DNA from: Salibacterium lacus
GTDB lineage: Bacteria > Bacillota > Bacilli > Bacillales > Marinococcaceae
Length of the DNA: 64,000 bases
Direction: 5' to 3'
Assembly (NCBI RefSeq): GCF_042684865.1
Contig: NZ_JBHUML010000002.1
Span: 806,001 to 870,000 of the forward strand
Positions 8,777 through 17,629 of the stretch are shown in pieces. A model generated the notes under the pieces. The model saw nothing but the letters and a program-made list of their open reading frames with translations. It was not told where the DNA came from and did no database searches. Every line of letters begins with the position of its first letter. Positions within the stretch are counted from its first letter, which is position 1. The translations under genes and the position numbers were made by a program.

Positions 8777-8806
8777 GTCTGTCACCTCACGCACAAAAGC
8801 TCTTAA

Positions 8807-8835
8807 ATTCTAACATAGACCCTGTTCCCGTTCAA
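8807..8835 (-). promoter_or_regulatory. Extended -10 promoter of xerC-hslV-hslU-codY
   Basis: On the minus strand TTGAAC-N17-TAGAAT has a TG one base before the -10, giving an extended -10. Transcription should start near 8800, about 25 bases before the xerC ATG, which leaves only a short leader with the ribosome-binding site. Confidence 0.8.
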
Positions 8836-8902
8836 GGAAATTGATTATTTTTTCATAAAATTCTGACGAGACCTGTCCCTGATTATATGCGTGCTACATA
8901 GG

Positions 8903-8927
8903 AAAACCCCCTTTTGTGAAAAAGGGG
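8903..8927 (-). terminator. Terminator of topA
   Basis: On the minus strand CCCCTTTT and AAAAGGGG pair around a 4-base loop, followed by a short T-run. It lies 15 bases after the topA stop codon and before the xerC promoter, so topA and xerC are separate transcripts. Confidence 0.75.
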
Positions 8928-8941
8928 ATTCCTTTTTATCT

Positions 8942-11014
8942 TTAGTTCGGTTCTTCTTTATAGTCACAGTCGGTGCACTGAACATGTACACCCTTTTTCG
9001 TCTTTTTCTCAACGAGCATGGATTCACATTTCGGGCACGGGCGCGAAATCGGTTTATCCCAGGAAATGAAGTCACACTCGGGGTAGCGGTCACAGCCGTA
9101 AAATTTCCGCTGTTTTTTGCTTTTACGCTCTACGACGTTTCCTTCTTTACATTTAGGACAGTCCACTCCGATTTCTTTCATAATAGCTTTTGTGTTCCGG
9201 CATTCCGGAAAGTTCGAGCAGGCCATGAATCTACCGTAGCGTCCCATCTTATAAACCATCGGGCTTCCGCACAATTCACAGTCTTCCCCGGCCGGCTCGT
9301 CACGAATCTCGACTTCTTCCATTTCCTCTTCCGCCACTTTCAGCCGTTTCTCGAAGTCTTGATAGAATTCATCGATGATTTCAATCCAATTCTGGCGTCC
9401 CTCTTCAATATAGTCAAGGTCGTTTTCCATTTTCGCAGTGAACTCCACATCCAGAATTTCCGGGAAAAATTCGACGATTAAATCAAGTACTATTTCGCCT
9501 AGTTCGGTCGGCACAAAACGTTTCTCTTCGAGTGCGACATAATTGCGGCGCTGAACGGTGTCCAGTGTCGGCGCGTAGGTCGACGGTCTGCCGATACCCA
9601 TTTCCTCCATTGTCCTGACAAGCCTTGCTTCTGTGTAACGGGGAGGGGGCTGGGTAAAGTGTTGATTCTCGGTCATTTCCTGCTCTTTTACCTGCTCTCC
9701 CTCTTTGAGATCCGGAAGAAATGTGTCTTTTTCTTTCTTTCCATCATCGCTTCCTTCCACGTATACTTTCATAAATCCCTGGAATTTTACTTTGGATCCA
9801 TTTGCCCGGAAGATGACCCCGTTGTTGTCCATATCCACTGACATGGTATCCATGACAGCCGGCGCCATCTGACTGGCCATCAAGCGTTCCCAGATTAGTT
9901 TATAAAGCCTGTACTGATCACGGCTTAAGTGGGATTTCACGCTTTTTGGATCATTGCTGATGGTTGTAGGTCTTACCGCTTCGTGAGCATCCTGGGCGTT
10001 GGAATTCTGCGCAGGCTGTTTTTGATTGGTTCCGAGATATTCTTTCCCGTAGTGCTCTTCTATATACGCTTTCGCATCTTCTTTTGCCGTGTTGGACACT
10101 CTCGTTGAATCCGTCCGCATGTAAGTAATAAGCCCGATGGTTCCCGCCTTACCGAGGTCCACTCCTTCATACAGCTGCTGGGCGATCATCATCGTTTTCT
10201 TGGCGCGGAAGTTCAGCTTCCGGGCCGCTTCCTGCTGAAGCAGGGATGTTGTAAACGGCTGGACGGGGTTGCGTTTCCTTTCTTTTTTGGTGACTTTCTC
10301 AATGGTGAAGGAGTCGTCTTTCATCCGACTTCGTACGCTGTCCACATCCTCTTTGGAACGCAGTTCCTGCTTTTTGCCATCCACGCCGTAAAACTTCGCC
10401 TCAAAGGCATCTTTATCACGCTGAAAGGATCCTTCGATACTCCAGTATTCTTCCGGCACAAATTGTTGAATCTCTTTTTCCCGGTCGATAATCATTTTAA
10501 CCGCTATCGACTGCACACGGCCGGCACTCAGTCCTTTCTTCACTTTTTTCCAGAGAAGCGGGCTGATATTGTATCCGACAAGTCTGTCGAGAATCCGTCG
10601 GGCCTGCTGGGCGTCCACGAGATCCATATTGATCTTACGCGGTTCTTTGAATGCATCTTTTATAGCTGACTTTGTGATTTCGTTAAAGACGACCCGGCAC
10701 TCTGATTCCGGATCTATGTTGAGACTATAGGCAAGGTGCCAGGCAATAGCCTCGCCTTCCCTGTCGGGGTCGGCGGCAAGGTACACTTTCTTCACCTTTT
10801 TGGCCGCTGCTTTCAGTTCCTTCAGTATCGGTCCTTTTCCCCGGATCGTAATATACTTTGGATCAAAATTATTCTCCGAATCCACTCCCATCTGGCTTTT
10901 CGGTAAATCCCGGATATGTCCCATGGAAGCTTTCACTGTATATTTTTTCCCAAGATATTTGCTGATCGTTTTCGCCTTAGCGGGAGATTCCACGATTACT
11001 AAATAATCTGCCAT
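8942..11014 (-). CDS. topA: DNA topoisomerase I
   Basis: TopA relaxes negative supercoils by cutting one DNA strand. The TOPRIM domain is N-terminal, with DPDREGE at residues 82-88. The active-site Tyr is residue 298 in LITYMRTDSTR. Three C-terminal four-cysteine zinc ribbons follow from about residue 575 (CELCGSP, CPKCKEG, CPKCESM). The 690-residue length matches B. subtilis TopA. The start follows GGGGGAGG. It has its own promoter and terminator. Confidence 0.98.
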   Translation of the reverse strand: MADYLVIVESPAKAKTISKYLGKKYTVKASMGHIRDLPKSQMGVDSENNFDPKYITIRGKGPILKELKAAAKKVKKVYLAADPDREGEAIAWHLAYSLNIDPESECRVVFNEITKSAIKDAFKEPRKINMDLVDAQQARRILDRLVGYNISPLLWKKVKKGLSAGRVQSIAVKMIIDREKEIQQFVPEEYWSIEGSFQRDKDAFEAKFYGVDGKKQELRSKEDVDSVRSRMKDDSFTIEKVTKKERKRNPVQPFTTSLLQQEAARKLNFRAKKTMMIAQQLYEGVDLGKAGTIGLITYMRTDSTRVSNTAKEDAKAYIEEHYGKEYLGTNQKQPAQNSNAQDAHEAVRPTTISNDPKSVKSHLSRDQYRLYKLIWERLMASQMAPAVMDTMSVDMDNNGVIFRANGSKVKFQGFMKVYVEGSDDGKKEKDTFLPDLKEGEQVKEQEMTENQHFTQPPPRYTEARLVRTMEEMGIGRPSTYAPTLDTVQRRNYVALEEKRFVPTELGEIVLDLIVEFFPEILDVEFTAKMENDLDYIEEGRQNWIEIIDEFYQDFEKRLKVAEEEMEEVEIRDEPAGEDCELCGSPMVYKMGRYGRFMACSNFPECRNTKAIMKEIGVDCPKCKEGNVVERKSKKQRKFYGCDRYPECDFISWDKPISRPCPKCESMLVEKKTKKGVHVQCTDCDYKEEPN

Positions 11015-11058
11015 ATCTCTTGTTTCCTCCCCCTTTTTGCTGCTTTTTGATTTTCCAT

Positions 11059-11088
11059 ATTATCAACCAGTGTTCTGCACTTTGTCAA
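11059..11088 (-). promoter_or_regulatory. Promoter of topA
   Basis: A perfect -35 TTGACA is followed after 18 bases by GATAAT on the minus strand, about 45 bases before the topA start. The remaining gap up to dprA (11089-11268) is AT-rich. I see no gene and no strong terminator for dprA in it. Confidence 0.75.
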
Positions 11089-11268
11089 ATCTTTTACATT
11101 TTTATATTGCTGCATTTATTGTTTAGTCATTCTCAAGGTGTCTGTTCTTCATTTCATTCTCCGCTAATTAGTAAAACTATCTATTGTTTTGGGAAACAAA
11201 TCACAATCATTTTTTCACAGTTTATGTGCCGTGTCCACCCAAAATGTCTATGTTCCTCTTATTCCTCT

Positions 11269-12132
11269 TCATCCGGACTCCAGAAGATCATGCGCACCCG
11301 TGACCGGCAGAGCCCCTTCTTTGATAAGCTGGTTCGTTCCGGCCGACATCGGGGAAAATATAGATCCGGGCAGCACTTTGACGTCCCGCCCCTGCTCCAG
11401 GGCCTGATAGGCGGTAATCAGCGATCCGCTGCGGGAGGCGGCTTCGGTTATAAATACAGCATCCGACAAACCGCTTATAATTCGGTTGCGCATCGGAAAC
11501 TGCCATTTTCTCGGTGGAGTGTCGGGGGGAAATTCGGAGAGCAGCAGATGACAGCGCGAAAGCTGGTGGAAAATAGCTGTGTTCTCCCTGGGATAAATAT
11601 GAGCGAATCCCGCACCCAGCACAGCGGCGGCTGCCCCTTTTTTTCGAACAGTCAATTTGTGGGCGGCGGTATCTGTCCCCGCAGCTAAACCGCTTATGAT
11701 ACACGTGCCCTGTTCAATCACTGGCGGAAGCAGTTCTTCAAGAGCTTCCAGTCCGTAAGAAGTCGGTTTTCTCGTTCCTACTACAGCAAGACTTTTTTCA
11801 CTGTGAAGCAGATCGATTCTGCCTTTGGCATAAAGCACCCAGGGCGGATCATATATGTGCCGGAGCCGTTGCGGATATTCTTTCATAAAAGGAGTCAGAA
11901 TGTGAATGTCCTGTTTCTCATAACAGGCGGGTGTACGTTCCGTGGAATGAAGATAACGGCGTAAAGAAGAAGCTTGGTAAGGCTCGAGATGGAGGCATTG
12001 GGCAAGCTCAGAGGCAGAAAGATGATAAGGAAGAGAGAAAGTCGGATCGATGCGGTAAATGGCTGCTGTCCTTTTCCATGTCATATGCGGCGCTTCATGC
12101 AGGTGGAGGAGCCGTGTCGTTTCCGTAGGCAT
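11269..12132 (-). CDS. dprA: DNA processing protein DprA (Smf)
   Basis: DprA loads RecA on incoming single-stranded DNA during natural transformation. The Rossmann-like core is clear: SLAVVGTRKPTSYG, then ISGLAAGTDTAAH, then VLGAGFAHIYPREN. The 287 residues match the family. The ribosome-binding site AAAGG is only four bases from the ATG, so translation may be weak. The strong sucCD terminator ends 12 bases upstream, leaving no room for a dedicated promoter. Expression must come from read-through or from a promoter inside sucD. Confidence 0.95.
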   Translation of the reverse strand: MPTETTRLLHLHEAPHMTWKRTAAIYRIDPTFSLPYHLSASELAQCLHLEPYQASSLRRYLHSTERTPACYEKQDIHILTPFMKEYPQRLRHIYDPPWVLYAKGRIDLLHSEKSLAVVGTRKPTSYGLEALEELLPPVIEQGTCIISGLAAGTDTAAHKLTVRKKGAAAAVLGAGFAHIYPRENTAIFHQLSRCHLLLSEFPPDTPPRKWQFPMRNRIISGLSDAVFITEAASRSGSLITAYQALEQGRDVKVLPGSIFSPMSAGTNQLIKEGALPVTGAHDLLESG

Positions 12133-12144
12133 TCATCCTTTCAT

Positions 12145-12174
12145 AAAAAGGGCGGGCTTGATAAAAGCCCGCCC
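12145..12174 (-). terminator. Terminator of sucCD
   Basis: On the minus strand GGGCGGGCTT and AAGCCCGCCC form a perfect 10-bp GC-rich stem with a 5-base loop, followed by five Ts. It lies 12 bases after the sucD stop and directly in front of dprA. Confidence 0.93.
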
Positions 12175-12186
12175 CGTTTCTTTTTT

Positions 12187-13098
12187 CTATTGTGGATCGT
12201 GTGTCAGACACTTTTCAAACAGATTGTTTCTTTTCAGGGAGGAAATCAGCGTATCTCCGATGTCAGCCGGTGTATCGGCAACGTCAACCCCGGAGCTTTC
12301 GAGGGTTTTAATCTTTTCATCGGCTGTTCCTTTTCCACCGGAAATGATGGCACCGGCATGGCCCATTCTTTTTCCAGGAGGTGCAGTACGTCCGCCGATA
12401 AAGCCGACAACAGGTTTGTCCATGTTTTCCCGGATCCATTCAGCGGCTTCTTCTTCTGCTGTACCGCCGATTTCACCAATCATGATAACCGCTTCGGTAT
12501 CATCATCTTCGTTGAATTCTTTCAGCACATCGATGAAGCTTGTGCCGTTCACCGGATCGCCGCCGATGCCTACAGCTGTAGACTGACCGACACCGTTGGT
12601 GGAGAGCTGGTGTACAGCTTCATACGTCAATGTACCGGAACGGGAAACGACGCCGACATGACCTTTTTTATGAATATATCCCGGCATGATACCGATTTTG
12701 CATTCTTCCGGTGTGATAACCCCCGGGCAGTTTGGTCCGACCAGGCGGGTTTTCTTCCCTTCCATAAAACGCTTTACTTTCAGCATATCACTGACAGGGA
12801 TACCTTCTGTAATGCAGATAGCCAGATCCATCTCTTCGTCCACTGCTTCAATGATAGCATCCGCCGCAAAAGCAGGTGGAACATAAATGACGGAAGCATT
12901 GGCTCCGGTTTCGGTTACTGCGTCGCGGAGGGTATCAAATACCGGAACGCCTTCAATTTCGGTTCCGCCTTTCCCTGGTGTAACGCCTCCGACAATATTC
13001 GTTCCATAGGCAAGCGCCTGCTGGGTATGAAACAGGCCGGTTGAACCGGTGATGCCCTGTACAACAACTTTGGTATCTTTATCGATAAAGATGCTCAT
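12187..13098 (-). CDS. sucD: Succinyl-CoA synthetase (ADP-forming) alpha subunit
   Basis: SucD binds CoA and carries the phosphorylated histidine of the TCA-cycle enzyme that converts succinyl-CoA to succinate with ATP formation. The N-terminal CoA-binding VQGITGSTGLFHT motif, GPNCPGVITPEECKIG (near residues 121-136) and the active-site GKRMGHAGAII (His near 245) are all present. Length is 303 residues, compared with 300 in B. subtilis. It follows sucC by 20 bases and is followed by a terminator. Confidence 0.98.
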   Translation of the reverse strand: MSIFIDKDTKVVVQGITGSTGLFHTQQALAYGTNIVGGVTPGKGGTEIEGVPVFDTLRDAVTETGANASVIYVPPAFAADAIIEAVDEEMDLAICITEGIPVSDMLKVKRFMEGKKTRLVGPNCPGVITPEECKIGIMPGYIHKKGHVGVVSRSGTLTYEAVHQLSTNGVGQSTAVGIGGDPVNGTSFIDVLKEFNEDDDTEAVIMIGEIGGTAEEEAAEWIRENMDKPVVGFIGGRTAPPGKRMGHAGAIISGGKGTADEKIKTLESSGVDVADTPADIGDTLISSLKRNNLFEKCLTHDPQ

Positions 13099-13118
13099 TT
13101 TGACTTCGTCCCGCCTTT

Positions 13119-14279
13119 CTATTGCACTTGAGATACGATTTTCTGTGCGCCGTCAGCCATGGAATCCGCTGCTGTGATGTTCAATCCGGATTCTTCCAGA
13201 ATCTTCTTTCCGGTTTCCACGTTTGTGCCTTCAAGACGCACAACGAGTGGTATTTCAAGACCGATCTGCTCCGTTGCTTCTACAACACCTTCAGCAATGA
13301 CATCACACTTCATGATACCGCCGAAAATATTAACGTAAATGCCTTTCACCTGATCATCCTCAAGAATAATCTTAAAAGCTTCCGTTACTTTTTCCGCCGT
13401 GGCGCCGCCGCCGACGTCAAGGAAGTTGGCTGGATCGCCGTTGTAATACTTGATGATGTCCATCGTGGACATGGCAAGACCCGCACCATTGACCATGCAG
13501 CCGATATTGCCGTCAAGTGCAATATAACTGAGATCAAATTTGGATGCTTCGATTTCTTTTGGATCTTCTTCATCCAGATCGCGGTATTCAAGGATGTCTT
13601 TCTGACGGTACAGCGCATTGGAATCAAAGTTCAATTTCGCATCCAGTGCCATCACACTGCCGTCTCCTGTTGTAACAAGCGGGTTGATTTCTGCTACGGA
13701 GCAGTCTTTTTCCATGTACACATTGTACAATCCGAGCATAAATTTAACCGCCTGCTTCAAAAGGTCTTTCGGGATATTGATGTTAAATGCGAGACGGCGT
13801 GCCTGATACGGCTGCATGCCGACTGCCGGATCAATATACTCACGGAAAATCTTTTCAGGGTTATTTTCCGCTACTTCTTCAATTTCGGTTCCGCCTTCTT
13901 CCGACGCCATCATAACGACGCGGGACGATGCGCGGTCCATGACGAGTCCGACGTAATATTCGCTTTGGATGTCGGATCCTTCTTCAATAAAAAGCCGTTT
14001 TACTTCTTTTCCTTCCGGACCTGTTTGATGCGTGACAAGTGTTTTGCCCAGAAGTTCTTCGGCATATGTACGCACCTCATCCAGTGATTTTGCGATCTTG
14101 ACCCCGCCGGCTTTTCCGCGCCCGCCTGCATGAATCTGGGCTTTCACGACAGAAACTGCAGATCCGAGTTCTTTGGCAGCTTCTACTGCTTCATCCGCGG
14201 AAAAGGCTACTTTTCCATTTGGTACGGCTACCCCGTATTCTCTGAGGAGCTCTTTTCCTTGATACTCATGAATATTCAT
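13119..14279 (-). CDS. sucC: Succinyl-CoA synthetase beta subunit
   Basis: SucC provides the nucleotide-binding ATP-grasp domain and pairs with SucD. The conserved N-terminus MNIHEYQGKELL, the HAGGRGKAGGVK nucleotide loop (about residues 50-63), and GNIGCMVNGAGLAMSTMD in the C-terminal half are visible. The 386-residue length is exactly that expected for the family. The promoter lies about 120 bases upstream. The operon is sucC-sucD only, since strong terminators stand on both sides. Confidence 0.98.
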   Translation of the reverse strand: MNIHEYQGKELLREYGVAVPNGKVAFSADEAVEAAKELGSAVSVVKAQIHAGGRGKAGGVKIAKSLDEVRTYAEELLGKTLVTHQTGPEGKEVKRLFIEEGSDIQSEYYVGLVMDRASSRVVMMASEEGGTEIEEVAENNPEKIFREYIDPAVGMQPYQARRLAFNINIPKDLLKQAVKFMLGLYNVYMEKDCSVAEINPLVTTGDGSVMALDAKLNFDSNALYRQKDILEYRDLDEEDPKEIEASKFDLSYIALDGNIGCMVNGAGLAMSTMDIIKYYNGDPANFLDVGGGATAEKVTEAFKIILEDDQVKGIYVNIFGGIMKCDVIAEGVVEATEQIGLEIPLVVRLEGTNVETGKKILEESGLNITAADSMADGAQKIVSQVQ

Positions 14280-14401
14280 GTTCTCTCCATCCTCCTAACG
14301 ATTCGATACGAATACCCGCTTCAGGCTGAACCTTTCGGGAAAGGATATCAGGTGCCAGGCGCAGGCTGTATCAGCAGGCCATTGCTTCGCACGCACTTAT
14401 T

Positions 14402-14430
14402 ATCGTATAAAAAAAAACCGGTAAATTCAA
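14402..14430 (-). promoter_or_regulatory. Putative promoter of sucCD
   Basis: TTGAAT-N17-TACGAT on the minus strand lies downstream of the 14484 terminator and upstream of sucC. The spacer contains a run of nine Ts. The leader would be about 115 bases. I did not find a good catabolite-repression (cre) site in it. Confidence 0.6.
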
Positions 14431-14483
14431 CAATTCGGCTCGATTTTGTCGTCAAGCGCTGTCACTTTTTTACCGGAATGATT

Positions 14484-14512
14484 AAAAAATCCCGGTGGCA
14501 CAGCCTCCGGGA
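14484..14512 (-). terminator. Terminator downstream of the ylqG-ylqH-small-ORF cluster
   Basis: On the minus strand TCCCGG and CCGGGA close a GC-rich hairpin (14490-14512), followed by TTTTTT. It lies 35 bases after the stop of the 50-codon gene. Confidence 0.88.
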
Positions 14513-14547
14513 CCTGAAATAATTCAAGGTGAATAATGTTGGGATCT

Positions 14548-14700
14548 TCATCGTCCACGCGCTTTTTTCATTAGTTTTTTCCAAAATTCTTTTAACAGGG
14601 ACAAAGAATCGGTTTCGGAAGTGCTTCGAAAATAGCCGAGCTCCTGTCCGGCTTCCACTTTGTAAGAGCGTTTTTTGTCTTTTTGGCGTCTTCGTTTCAT
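14548..14700 (-). CDS. Small basic protein of unknown function (50 residues)
   Basis: A 50-codon frame starts with ATG at 14700, eight bases after AAGGAG, and ends with TGA at 14548, just before the cluster terminator. The product begins MKRRRQKDKKR, so its N-terminus is strongly basic. The middle contains ETDSLSLLKEFWKKLMKKAR, a possible amphipathic helix, and the C-terminus is again basic. I do not recognise the family. Its place directly after ylqH, with a good ribosome-binding site and terminator, argues that it is real. Charge suggests nucleic-acid or membrane-surface contact, but this is inference. Confidence 0.6.
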   Translation of the reverse strand: MKRRRQKDKKRSYKVEAGQELGYFRSTSETDSLSLLKEFWKKLMKKARGR

Positions 14701-14744
14701 CACAGGCTCCTTTTTACCTGTAAGGTGCCCGTTTTATCCTGATT

Positions 14745-15023
14745 CTATGATGAAGAATGCTGATCAACGCGGTATAAAAAGGCGAACACTTCCGCAACGA
14801 CTTCGTATAATTCAGGGGGGATCGATTGATTAATTTCAAGCTGCGAGAGAAGCTCCACAAGGGAAGGGTCTTCCTGTACAGGGATATTGTTTTCCCTCGC
14901 TCGTTCGATAATTTCTTCAGCAATAAGTCCTCTGCCTTTCGCTTTCACACTTGGTGCCTGTTCCGACTGCGCCTGATAGCCAAGCGCCACCGCTGATCGG
15001 CGCGGATGCTGGTTACCACTCAT
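14745..15023 (-). CDS. ylqH: FlhB-like C-terminal domain protein YlqH
   Basis: The 92-residue protein corresponds to the cytoplasmic C-terminal domain of the export-switch protein FlhB/EscU, without its membrane part. AVALGYQAQSEQAPSVKAKG resembles the FlhB segment after the NPTH cleavage site, and IPPELYEVVAEVFAFLY matches its conserved end. The autocleavage NPTH itself is absent. It overlaps ylqG by 4 bases, so the two are coupled. A role linked to flagellar hook-length control is probable from family and partner, but unproven. Confidence 0.85.
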   Translation of the reverse strand: MSGNQHPRRSAVALGYQAQSEQAPSVKAKGRGLIAEEIIERARENNIPVQEDPSLVELLSQLEINQSIPPELYEVVAEVFAFLYRVDQHSSS

Positions 15024-16843
15024 ATACGTACATCCACTCCTTCCCAGCCGCTGTAGGATGCGGTTGGAGTTTTATATACATTTTGTTCTTCATCTGACGA
15101 TTTCCAGTGAACGGCGTTCAAGGTATAATTCTGTTCTTCCAGCCGTTTCTCAAGATAGGGCTGAAGCAGTTCCATCAGTTTCTCCGGCTTCTCTGTTTCA
15201 TTGTACACATGTACCGTTACACTGCGGTTTTGAATCTGAACGTCCGCAACAGTTTCACCCAGATGCTCCATTTCCAGATAAAATAGAATGCGGCAGTGAT
15301 CTGGATGAAGGCTGCCATCCTCCTGCCTTTTTCCTTCCCACTGAATAGACAAATCGGTATGAAAACCGGCAAGAGACAGCGGAACCTGCACAGCTGTCTG
15401 CTGATACTGACCCTGCTGTTCCTGTGAAAGAAGCTGCTGCCCGGAAATTTTATGAAGCAGCGTCTCGGCATGATCACGCACCGGTTGGGGGAGAGAAGCC
15501 ATGTTCTGCAGGAGGGACTGTTTCAGGTTATCCGCGTTCATGTGTTCCGGCGTATTTCCTGAAGATGCCGGCTGCCGGGCTATCCCGGATTCATGGTGAA
15601 GTCCAAGCTGCTGCAGAAGTTGGGTCAGCTGCCCCGCTGTCTGCGAAAAACCTTGCGCTCCACTCGTTCGGTCATTGGCAAAAGAACCCTGCAGCAGGAC
15701 GGTAAGTGCCTGATTTTCCGCGGTTCCTGATGCCCGTGCGAGCATGGTCTGCATCATTTGCTGCAGCTGATCTTGCGAAGTCTGTACTCCGTGGGACCGG
15801 CCGCCTGCCTGCTGCAGCAGCGACAGCAGTTGCTGCAGTTGCTGTCTGCCGGCTTCTCCTTCGGCCGGAGTGAATCTGGTCATTAACGTCTGAAACAGCT
15901 CTGAGGGTTCCATGGAAGCAAGTTTTCTGCCACTGCTGCCTGCGCCCGTCTCCGGCCAAACCTGCTGCACCGCTGTCTGGTTTTCCGGCTTAAGAATGGT
16001 CTGTTTGAAAGCAGCAAATCCTTCCTCCGTATCCATTCCAGCAGGTACAACACCTGCTTTCTGCAAAAGCGACACTGCTCCGCTCCGGACAGACCCAGGG
16101 GCCTCCTCTGCCCCGGCGAGCTGGAAAAGACGCGCCAGCTGATTCGGTTGATCCGTGCGGCCTGCCAGGTTCATCGTTCCGGCCGACAGCGTTTCCTGCA
16201 GCGTCCGAGCAAGGTTTGACATTGCCGCAGCCCGGCTGTCGGAAAAACCGCTCGTCTGAAGCTGCTGAAGACTGTTCTGCAGCTGCTGAAGCTGTGCGCT
16301 CAGCGGTTTTCCGTGTTCGGCCTGATAAAGACTCTGGAACGTCTCCTGCGTGAGCGGAAATCCCTTCTGATTCATAGCTGAAAGCAGCTGCACACCTTCC
16401 TGGTTCATCGCGCCCGCCTGTTTCAAAAGGACAGCTCCCTGACGAATCATATCTCTGGAGAATGGCAGCTGTTCTGACTGAAAGTGCCGGATCATCGAAA
16501 GATTGGCCTTATTTTCTTCCAGACCGAGGGCCTGGAGCACTTTCGCAGCATTGCCCTGATCTGCGGAAGTGCTTTTTAATGCCTGCTGATCAGCTTCGAG
16601 GACCTGAAGTCTTGGGATGCCGTCATTCTGACGAACTTGGAAAAAATATCTCTGTCCGGCGTTCAACGCCGCTTCCACCCTTGCCGTTACAGTCATCCCC
16701 CCCAGACGAAGAGCCGCCGTCTGATTGGGAAACAGTTTGACGATTTCTCCCTCAAAAACCTGACCCTTCGGAAGAGACAGAGCCGTCTGCCGTGACGTGC
16801 TGCTTTTGGTTAAAGATGATGCCTGCAACTGTAGAGGATCCAT
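15020..16843 (-). CDS. ylqG: FliK-like (hook-length control-like) protein YlqG
   Basis: The 607-residue protein is dominated by Gln/Leu/Ser-rich low-complexity sequence (about residues 100-430). A compact C-terminal domain (about 440-600) resembles the Flg_hook domain of FliK. There are no transmembrane segments. In B. subtilis the orthologue is next to ylqH and rnhB, as here. The pairing of a FliK-like with an FlhB-like protein suggests modulation of flagellar export. The family assignment rests on context and composition more than on sharp motifs. Confidence 0.75.
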   Translation of the reverse strand: MDPLQLQASSLTKSSTSRQTALSLPKGQVFEGEIVKLFPNQTAALRLGGMTVTARVEAALNAGQRYFFQVRQNDGIPRLQVLEADQQALKSTSADQGNAAKVLQALGLEENKANLSMIRHFQSEQLPFSRDMIRQGAVLLKQAGAMNQEGVQLLSAMNQKGFPLTQETFQSLYQAEHGKPLSAQLQQLQNSLQQLQTSGFSDSRAAAMSNLARTLQETLSAGTMNLAGRTDQPNQLARLFQLAGAEEAPGSVRSGAVSLLQKAGVVPAGMDTEEGFAAFKQTILKPENQTAVQQVWPETGAGSSGRKLASMEPSELFQTLMTRFTPAEGEAGRQQLQQLLSLLQQAGGRSHGVQTSQDQLQQMMQTMLARASGTAENQALTVLLQGSFANDRTSGAQGFSQTAGQLTQLLQQLGLHHESGIARQPASSGNTPEHMNADNLKQSLLQNMASLPQPVRDHAETLLHKISGQQLLSQEQQGQYQQTAVQVPLSLAGFHTDLSIQWEGKRQEDGSLHPDHCRILFYLEMEHLGETVADVQIQNRSVTVHVYNETEKPEKLMELLQPYLEKRLEEQNYTLNAVHWKSSDEEQNVYKTPTASYSGWEGVDVRI

Positions 16844-16861
16844 AACGTTCCACCCTGTTTC

Positions 16862-17629
16862 TTATTTCTGAATTCTTTCCCGTACCGGGGCAAAGCTGCG
16901 CCGATGTTCCGGAGTGGGACCCATCCGGTCCAAAGCAGCAAGGTGCTGAGCCGTCCCGTACCCCATATTTGTATCAAAGCCGTATGCTGGATACTGCTGC
17001 GTGAGTTCCGACATGTACCGGTCGCGCTCCACTTTCGCAAGCACTGACGCAGCGGCAATGGAGGCACTTCTTTCGTCCCCTTTTGTCAACGGGAGCTGCG
17101 GAAGGTTCGTGGAAATGGTAACCGCATCAACGAGCAGCATATCCGCTTTTGTCTGAAGCCCTTCGACCGCCTGCTTCATGGCTTTCCTGGAAGCCTGGTA
17201 TATGTTGATGTCATCGATCACTTCTGCCGGAATATGAACGATGTGATAGACAGATTCTGCTTTCAGCTTTTCGTAAAAATATTCGCGTTCCTCTTTTTTC
17301 AGTTTCTTTGAATCCGTGAGTCCCGGAAGAAAGCAGTTCTCCGGCAGGATCGCAGCAGCTGCAGTCACCGGACCCGCAAGAGGCCCCCTTCCAACTTCAT
17401 CCACTCCCGCTGCAGCAGTGAATCCTTTTTCCCTGTACTGGTTTTCAAAGAATAAAGAATCCAGAAAGGCGGACTCCTGTGCCCTCTGCTTTTCTTTCTG
17501 CCTGTCGTAGCGGCTGATGAGCTGCCGGACACCTTTTCTCTCGTCCCGGCGGAGCATATCCAGCCACTCCTCTTCCGGACTCTCCTCGAATAGATAATAT
17601 CTGACTTCGGAAATGCTTAACTTTTTCAT
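16862..17629 (-). CDS. rnhB: Ribonuclease HII
   Basis: RNase HII removes single ribonucleotides and RNA from RNA-DNA hybrids. The GVDEVGRGPLAGPV active-site motif begins near residue 74, the TDSKKL motif follows near residue 105, and a second catalytic Asp lies in LLVDAVTI. An N-terminal extension of about 70 residues matches Bacillus RnhB proteins. Length is 255. The start ATG overlaps the end of rbgA by 4 bases. Confidence 0.97.
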   Translation of the reverse strand: MKKLSISEVRYYLFEESPEEEWLDMLRRDERKGVRQLISRYDRQKEKQRAQESAFLDSLFFENQYREKGFTAAAGVDEVGRGPLAGPVTAAAAILPENCFLPGLTDSKKLKKEEREYFYEKLKAESVYHIVHIPAEVIDDINIYQASRKAMKQAVEGLQTKADMLLVDAVTISTNLPQLPLTKGDERSASIAAASVLAKVERDRYMSELTQQYPAYGFDTNMGYGTAQHLAALDRMGPTPEHRRSFAPVRERIQK

